64,000 nucleotides of DNA from JBGTFE01 sp049799955 (GTDB lineage: Bacteria; Acidobacteriota; Blastocatellia; Pyrinomonadales; Pyrinomonadaceae): the NCBI GenBank assembly GCA_049799955.1, contig JBARIW010000142.1, positions 1 to 64,000 of the forward strand, written 5' to 3'. The notes below the pieces were generated by a model. It made no database searches. It saw only the letters and a program-made list of their open reading frames with translations, and had not been told where the DNA came from. Both the position numbers and the translations under genes were made by a program. Of this stretch, positions 59,687-64,000 are shown one piece after another (position 1 is the first letter of the stretch; each line of letters begins with the position of its first letter).

Positions 59687-61090
59687 ATGAAAAAAAATCA
59701 TTCAATTATCAAAATATTCCTTTGTTTATCGCTTTTCTTAAATACTTCGGCGTTTGTTGTCGTCGCGCAAGACCGCGCTTCGCTCGTTTCAGAGAGAAAT
59801 ATTCGCGCCGAGATGAATTTTCTCGCCGGCGACGCGCTTCAGGGACGCGGCAGCGGAACGATGTTTGAGCGGATTGCGGCTGAATATATCGGCTCGCAGT
59901 TTATGCAGTTCGGGCTTGAACCGGCAGGCGAAAAAGACGCTTTCACGGGGCAGCAAACTTATGTTCAGACGGTCGAATATCCGGGACGAAGCGTTTTGCA
60001 GGAATTGAAAGTTTTAGGCGAGCTTGGACGGACGATTACGGTCGGCAAAGATTTAGCGATTTTTTCTTTGTCGGCGAAAGACATCAGCGGTGAATTGCAA
60101 AAACTAAAGCCGGGCGAAAAAGCGAAAAGCGGCGCGGTCGTTTTATTGAATGTTCCCGAAGACGTAAAGTTCGAATCAATTCAAAACGATATCGGGCAAA
60201 TGTTCAAAGACGGCGCGGCGGCGATTTTGGTGACGGAGACAAAAGAAATCCGTGAAAATTGGTCGGAGATAGCTAATCGAAAACCCGCGCTTTCGCGGCG
60301 CGGCGGCAATCTTTTCGCGGTTTCAAAAGATGCGGTCGGTAAATTTTCAAATTTAGCCGACGGCACAAAAATCGAAATGTCCGGCACGTTTTCCGAATCG
60401 CCGAAAAATTATACGTGGAACGCGATGGGCAAAATCACCGGCAGCGACCCGAAACTTTCAGCCGAAGTTATTTTGCTGACATCGCATCTCGACCATCTCG
60501 GCGTGCGGCAAAACGCGCCGGGCGACGACAAGATTTTTAACGGCGCGGACGACGACGCTTCCGGTTCGGTCGCCGTTCTGGAACTCGCGCGCGTGCTTGC
60601 AAGCGGAAAAAAACCGAAACGCACCGTTTATTTCGTGTGTTTCGGCAGCGAAGAGGCGGGCGGCTACGGCGCTAATTATTTCGTCAATAATCTGCCGTTT
60701 CCAAAAGAAAGTCTAATTGCAAATCTTGAATTTGAGATGATAGGTCGTCCCGATCCCAAAGTTAAACCGGGTGAACTTTGGCTGACCGGTTATGACCGTT
60801 CGAATCTCGGCGCGGAACTCGCCAAGCGCGGCGCAAAGCTCGTCAACGACCCGCATCCTGAAGAAAACTTCTTCCAGCGTTCGGATAATTTCACGCTTGC
60901 AAAACAGGGAATCATCGCGCATACGGTTTCCAGTTTCGGTTTGCATAACGACTATCATCACGCCAGCGACGAAGTTAAAACGATTGATTTTGCGCATATG
61001 ACGCGAGCTATCAATTCAATGATTGAGCCGATTAAATGGCTGGTAAATTCTGACTTTAAACCCGTCTGGTTCGAAGGCAAAAAGCCTTAG
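59687..61090 (+). CDS. Secreted M28-family zinc aminopeptidase
   Basis: 467 residues. Signal peptide 1-27 (ends VVVAQ). A PA-like insertion (about 130-220) precedes the peptidase core with zinc ligands H in LLTSHLDHLG, D in IFNGADDDASGS, catalytic EE in CFGSEEAGGYGA, D near NLEFEMIGRPDP and H in LHNDYHHASDE. Removes N-terminal residues from peptides in the periplasm or outside. Its promoter lies just after the terminator. Confidence 0.92.
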   Translation: MKKNHSIIKIFLCLSLFLNTSAFVVVAQDRASLVSERNIRAEMNFLAGDALQGRGSGTMFERIAAEYIGSQFMQFGLEPAGEKDAFTGQQTYVQTVEYPGRSVLQELKVLGELGRTITVGKDLAIFSLSAKDISGELQKLKPGEKAKSGAVVLLNVPEDVKFESIQNDIGQMFKDGAAAILVTETKEIRENWSEIANRKPALSRRGGNLFAVSKDAVGKFSNLADGTKIEMSGTFSESPKNYTWNAMGKITGSDPKLSAEVILLTSHLDHLGVRQNAPGDDKIFNGADDDASGSVAVLELARVLASGKKPKRTVYFVCFGSEEAGGYGANYFVNNLPFPKESLIANLEFEMIGRPDPKVKPGELWLTGYDRSNLGAELAKRGAKLVNDPHPEENFFQRSDNFTLAKQGIIAHTVSSFGLHNDYHHASDEVKTIDFAHMTRAINSMIEPIKWLVNSDFKPVWFEGKKP

Positions 61091-61128
61091 AATAAAGTCA
61101 GTAAAATCAAAAGTTTTGCCGAAAGACG

Positions 61129-61926
61129 TTATTTTTTGAGCCGGTAAATTCCGGTCGCGAGTCTTTCGGCAAAACCTTCGGCAACTAATTGATGATTCGC
61201 CTTACCGGCTTCCCAACGCCAGAAGCCGAACGCTTTGGCAAACTCGCCGAGCGCGGTCGTTCCGCCGATTTTTAGAAAATTTCGGGCAAGCTCTTTGACG
61301 GCTTCTTCACGCGAGATTTTTTTCGCCAATTCCTTCGGGAAACGCGCTTCGGCGAGCGTCCAGATGTATGTAAATTTCGGTTGGTAGAGAACTTCCTGCG
61401 GCACGACTTTCATACATTTTTGCAGCTCGTCGATGGCTTTTGTAAATTTAGCGCGGTTTTCGATTTTGGCTTCTGCGCGCAAATCCGCCGTCGCCATTTC
61501 CCATTCTTTTCGCAAAACTTTCAAAATTTTCTGCGCTTCTTCCGATAAAGCCGCTTTTTCCTGTTTTTTCGGCATACCCCAAATTGCGTTGAAATATGGA
61601 ACGAGACGCGGCGCGACGAACATCGAGCGACCTTTGCAGAGCTTTGAATAATAAACTTTCCCGCGCATCATCACTTCGTCTTTGAGCGTCCACGCGAGGC
61701 TCATTTCATAATCTTTCTGAACATTTTTCGGCGAATATGCATCACGACGACCGCAAACGGCGATGTAAACCGAGGGAAGATTCGTGCGCGCGTCGGTCAA
61801 GCCCAGACAAAAGCCTAAATCTTCGACCATCGCTTCGACCTGCAAAGCGGTTTCGATTTTCGAGATTTCCTCGCGCCGCCATCTTTTGTCGCGGAAATTT
61901 TCGATTTCTTCGAACGAAATTTGCAT
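61129..61926 (-). CDS. Hypothetical protein, possibly winged-helix
   Basis: 265 residues, cytosolic, rich in Lys/Ala/Glu. Conserved-looking blocks are GLTDARTNLPSVYIAVCGRR (about 42), MFVAPRLVPYFNAIWG (about 102) and ARNFLKIGGTTALGEFAKAF (about 215). The last block loosely recalls the winged helices of AlkZ/YcaQ-type DNA glycosylases, but I cannot confirm it. Standalone gene. Confidence 0.55.
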   Translation of the reverse strand: MQISFEEIENFRDKRWRREEISKIETALQVEAMVEDLGFCLGLTDARTNLPSVYIAVCGRRDAYSPKNVQKDYEMSLAWTLKDEVMMRGKVYYSKLCKGRSMFVAPRLVPYFNAIWGMPKKQEKAALSEEAQKILKVLRKEWEMATADLRAEAKIENRAKFTKAIDELQKCMKVVPQEVLYQPKFTYIWTLAEARFPKELAKKISREEAVKELARNFLKIGGTTALGEFAKAFGFWRWEAGKANHQLVAEGFAERLATGIYRLKK

Positions 61927-62021
61927 AAGAAAAATTAAACCTCAGATGACACAGGTTAGCACAGATGAAAAGGAAAATTAAAACAGGATAGACAAGATTT
62001 GCAGGAGAATTTTTAAAGTAT

Positions 62022-62055
62022 AAAAAGCCTCGCTTTTAAAAACGAGGCTTTTTTG
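62022..62055. terminator. Bidirectional intrinsic terminator
   Basis: AAAAGCCTCG/CGAGGCTTTT stem with a 10-base loop and A/T runs on both sides. It mainly ends the minus-strand gene at 62085-63692. Confidence 0.9.
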
Positions 62056-62084
62056 CACGATTGCTTACGAGCGTGTTTCCGCCT

Positions 62085-63692
62085 TTATCTATTCGGCGAA
62101 GATGCCTGAACGGTGATTGAAGAGCCTTGTTTCAAGTCTAATTCTTCTTTTCCGGTCAGGATAACCGAGCCTGCGCCCGCGCCGCCGCCGATGATTGCGC
62201 CGATTGCCGCGCCTTTTCCGCCGCCCGCGATTGCGCCGATTAACGCGCCTAAACCTGCGCCGATGCCGCCGCGTTTGGCAGTTTCTTTCGTCTGGCTGTC
62301 GCCTTTCGCTTCGCCTTCCGTGCCGACTTTAACGGTTTTTCCGTTGGTGTCGGTAATGCTCTGCAAAAATCCGGCGAAATCATAAGTTTGACCGTTTGCG
62401 AGGCGAATCCGTTCAAAATTAAACGTGATTTGCGAGCGTCCCGACACTTTGCCCGAACGATTTATGCCCGAAAGATAGCCTTCGATTACCGCGCCGCGAT
62501 ATTCGTTCGGAGCGGTTACGGTCATCTTGAAACGGTCGTTATTCTGCGAAACTTTGGTCGTAACGTCGTTATTCAAAGTTCCGGTGATAATCGTTCCATT
62601 CGGCACGACAAACTGACCCGTTCGCGGTGTTGTCGTACTCGGGTAATTACCGTTCGGGTAATTGCTGTTCGGAACATCGTTGGAATCGCTGCTCGAATAA
62701 ACGTCCGAGCTGTTGTTTGTATTTGTGTCGATGCCGAGCTGCGCGACCGAAGCCGATTTGGTGTAAATGCTTTCGGCAAAAACGGTTTGATTCAGATAGC
62801 CGGTCGTGATTCGGCGCGTAACTTTGAGCGATTTTCCGTTGTCGATTGACGCGAAAGTAACCGTGTAATCCGTTTCGCCGCCGATGCTCGAAACGGTTAA
62901 AGTTTGTCCGTTCAAGCTTGCGCGAACGCGAATTGTTCTGCCGTCCGAAGTCTGCTCGGTGCGGTCGCGCCCGTCAGCCGTAAAATTAACCGGCGAAGCT
63001 TTCGACGAAGCGAGAATTACCTGATTGCCGCGCACGTCAATCGCAAGCTGTTCGGCGGCTTCGAGCTTTGCTTCCAAATCCGCGCGGTCGCTGTCGTTTT
63101 GAACATTGGCGCGGTCGAGAATGTCGTTTGTACTTTCGCTTCTCGAAGTATCCAAATCATACGTTCCGGTCAAGCCGTAAGAAACGTTTTGGTTCGTATT
63201 TGTCGGGTAATTATTCGGATAATTGGTCGGGTAGTTTGTTGTGTTGCTACCGTTCCAGTTCCAGTTTACTTTGTAAGCATTTGCAAGCTTGTCGAGCAGA
63301 TTGCGAACGTTTGTCCAGTCGCCCTGAAAACCCGAGCCGTAGCGTCGATTATTGACAAAATCATTGACGCTCTTAGCCGCGTTAAGGATGTCCGTAACGT
63401 CTTCAGCCGATTCGCGCGAGCGCTGGAATTTGCCTTCAAACTGGCTGATAGCGTCTTCCAAGCCCTTTACGTCGCTGTTTATATCGTCCCGCTCGCTGCG
63501 GCTAATCGATGTGCGGCGCAGTTCGGAATCGAGGCTGTAGCTAAAATCGTCAAGCTTCGACATCAGGCTTTGCACGATATTTCGGACTTCCCGCTGATTT
63601 CGATTGTTCTGCGCGTCCGCCTGCGCGATAAAACCGAGAACCAACAGGCTGACCGACAAATAAACTGAAAACACATTTCTGAATCTGCTCAT
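62085..63692 (-). CDS. Secreted protein with C-terminal glycine-zipper domain
   Basis: 535 residues with AGGAG before the ATG; signal peptide 1-27 (ends ADAQ). An N-terminal helical part (VRNIVQSLMSKLDDFSYSLD, about 35-125) is followed by an Asn/Tyr/Pro-rich repeat (TNYPTNYPNNYPTNTNQN), a beta-rich centre, a second Asn/Ser linker, and a conserved region (FVVPNGTIITGTLNNDVTTK ... VIEGYLSGINRSGKVSGRSQ ... FERIRLANG). The Gly-rich stretch near residue 480-510 (GAGLGALIGAIAGGGKGAAI) is a glycine zipper, likely membrane-interacting. The family is common in Acidobacteriota; function unknown. Confidence 0.72.
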   Translation of the reverse strand: MSRFRNVFSVYLSVSLLVLGFIAQADAQNNRNQREVRNIVQSLMSKLDDFSYSLDSELRRTSISRSERDDINSDVKGLEDAISQFEGKFQRSRESAEDVTDILNAAKSVNDFVNNRRYGSGFQGDWTNVRNLLDKLANAYKVNWNWNGSNTTNYPTNYPNNYPTNTNQNVSYGLTGTYDLDTSRSESTNDILDRANVQNDSDRADLEAKLEAAEQLAIDVRGNQVILASSKASPVNFTADGRDRTEQTSDGRTIRVRASLNGQTLTVSSIGGETDYTVTFASIDNGKSLKVTRRITTGYLNQTVFAESIYTKSASVAQLGIDTNTNNSSDVYSSSDSNDVPNSNYPNGNYPSTTTPRTGQFVVPNGTIITGTLNNDVTTKVSQNNDRFKMTVTAPNEYRGAVIEGYLSGINRSGKVSGRSQITFNFERIRLANGQTYDFAGFLQSITDTNGKTVKVGTEGEAKGDSQTKETAKRGGIGAGLGALIGAIAGGGKGAAIGAIIGGGAGAGSVILTGKEELDLKQGSSITVQASSPNR

Positions 63693-63860
63693 ATAAAATC
63701 TCCTCTAATTGCATTAAGACACACAAAGAACTATTACATAAGAAGCATTTTTTGTGCCAAAAGGTTGACTGCTGAAAAATATAACTTGAAAAGCGGAAAA
63801 TATATGCTAGAATTTCGCAAAACGTATTCAGCTTTTACGTTCTGAGAGTGGAAATTTCCG

Positions 63861-64000
63861 ATGTCTGACAACAATTATAAAACAACTGTTCAATACGCGG
63901 GCGATGAATTTTTTATCGCTACGACGCCGGGCAATAATTCGATAACTATTGACACAAAAGGCGAAAGACACAGCGCGCCGACACCGCTTGAATTACTTTT
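63861..64000 (+). CDS. OsmC-like protein, N-terminal fragment
   Basis: The first 46 codons of a gene continuing beyond the window. The sequence MSDNNYKTTVQYAGDEFFIA ... DTKGERHSAPTPLELL matches the N-terminal strand and the G-x3-H-x-A-P-T-P-x-E-L-L helix of OsmC/Ohr-family thiol peroxidases. The catalytic cysteines lie outside the window. Confidence 0.75.
   Translation, partial: MSDNNYKTTVQYAGDEFFIATTPGNNSITIDTKGERHSAPTPLELL

Noticed and set aside
62904..63668. Plus-strand frame of 254 codons opposite the glycine-zipper protein
   Set aside because: Cys/Val-rich shadow without family character; the minus-strand gene has a signal peptide and ribosome site.

Overview
The window looks like a chromosomal segment of an acidobacterium, most likely class Blastocatellia (Pyrinomonadales-like). 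This is inferred from gene content, not from a marker gene: Oar-type TonB receptors with carboxypeptidase-regulatory domains, a large SBBP/FG-GAP secreted protein, a CadC-type winged helix fused to an alpha/beta hydrolase and a cyclase-like domain, an actinobacterial-type one-piece 2-oxoglutarate dehydrogenase (kgd), and many secreted proteins ending in the same IGGRV-type beta-sandwich module. I found no rRNA, tRNA, CRISPR array or insertion sequence.

Layout. 1-1.2 kb: end of a LytS-like kinase and its LytTR regulator. 1.3-8.6 kb: a ZnuD-like TonB receptor, two secreted FG-GAP proteins and a small Cys-motif protein. 8.8-10.7 kb: winged-helix/hydrolase/dead-cyclase regulator. 11-17.5 kb: secreted surface proteins. 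17.6-19 kb: ECF sigma and anti-sigma. 19.2-22.8 kb: SLC13 permease, metallophosphoesterase, pgsA-like synthase. 22.9-28.5 kb: heat-shock operon dnaK - (antitoxin, MazF-like toxin) - dnaJ - membrane protein - hspR. 28.6-37.8 kb: Oar-like receptor, DUF4388 protein, smc and a secreted protein. 37.8-46.8 kb (minus strand): alpha-amylase, CapA-like protein, two-TM protein, kgd. 46.9-49.1 kb: two-gene Septu (PtuA/PtuB) defence system. 49-52 kb (minus strand): ribH-nusB-CheA-like kinase-secreted protein. 52-56.7 kb: flippase-like protein, acyl-CoA dehydrogenase, GNAT, SPL-like radical SAM, TPR protein. 56.8-59.6 kb: HicBA pair and a fused 2-oxoacid dehydrogenase E1. 59.7-64 kb: M28 peptidase, two unknown proteins and the start of an OsmC-like gene.

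Two signals are not explained by the gene list. First, many spacers carry a 60-160 bp imperfect palindrome whose arms are tandem arrays of degenerate 7-mers (less often 8-mers). The unit sequence differs between elements but the architecture is constant. Such arrays also lie in frame inside protein genes (smc twice, kgd, the CadC-like regulator, a flippase) and build the C-terminus of two kinases and, at 49.6 kb, the whole signal peptide of a secreted protein. Second, three 44-bp sites at 6753, 8179 and 8705 share four 11-bp tandem units anchored on TTCA. They lie upstream of the two FG-GAP genes and in the spacer in front of the winged-helix regulator, and look like the operators of a small undescribed regulon.
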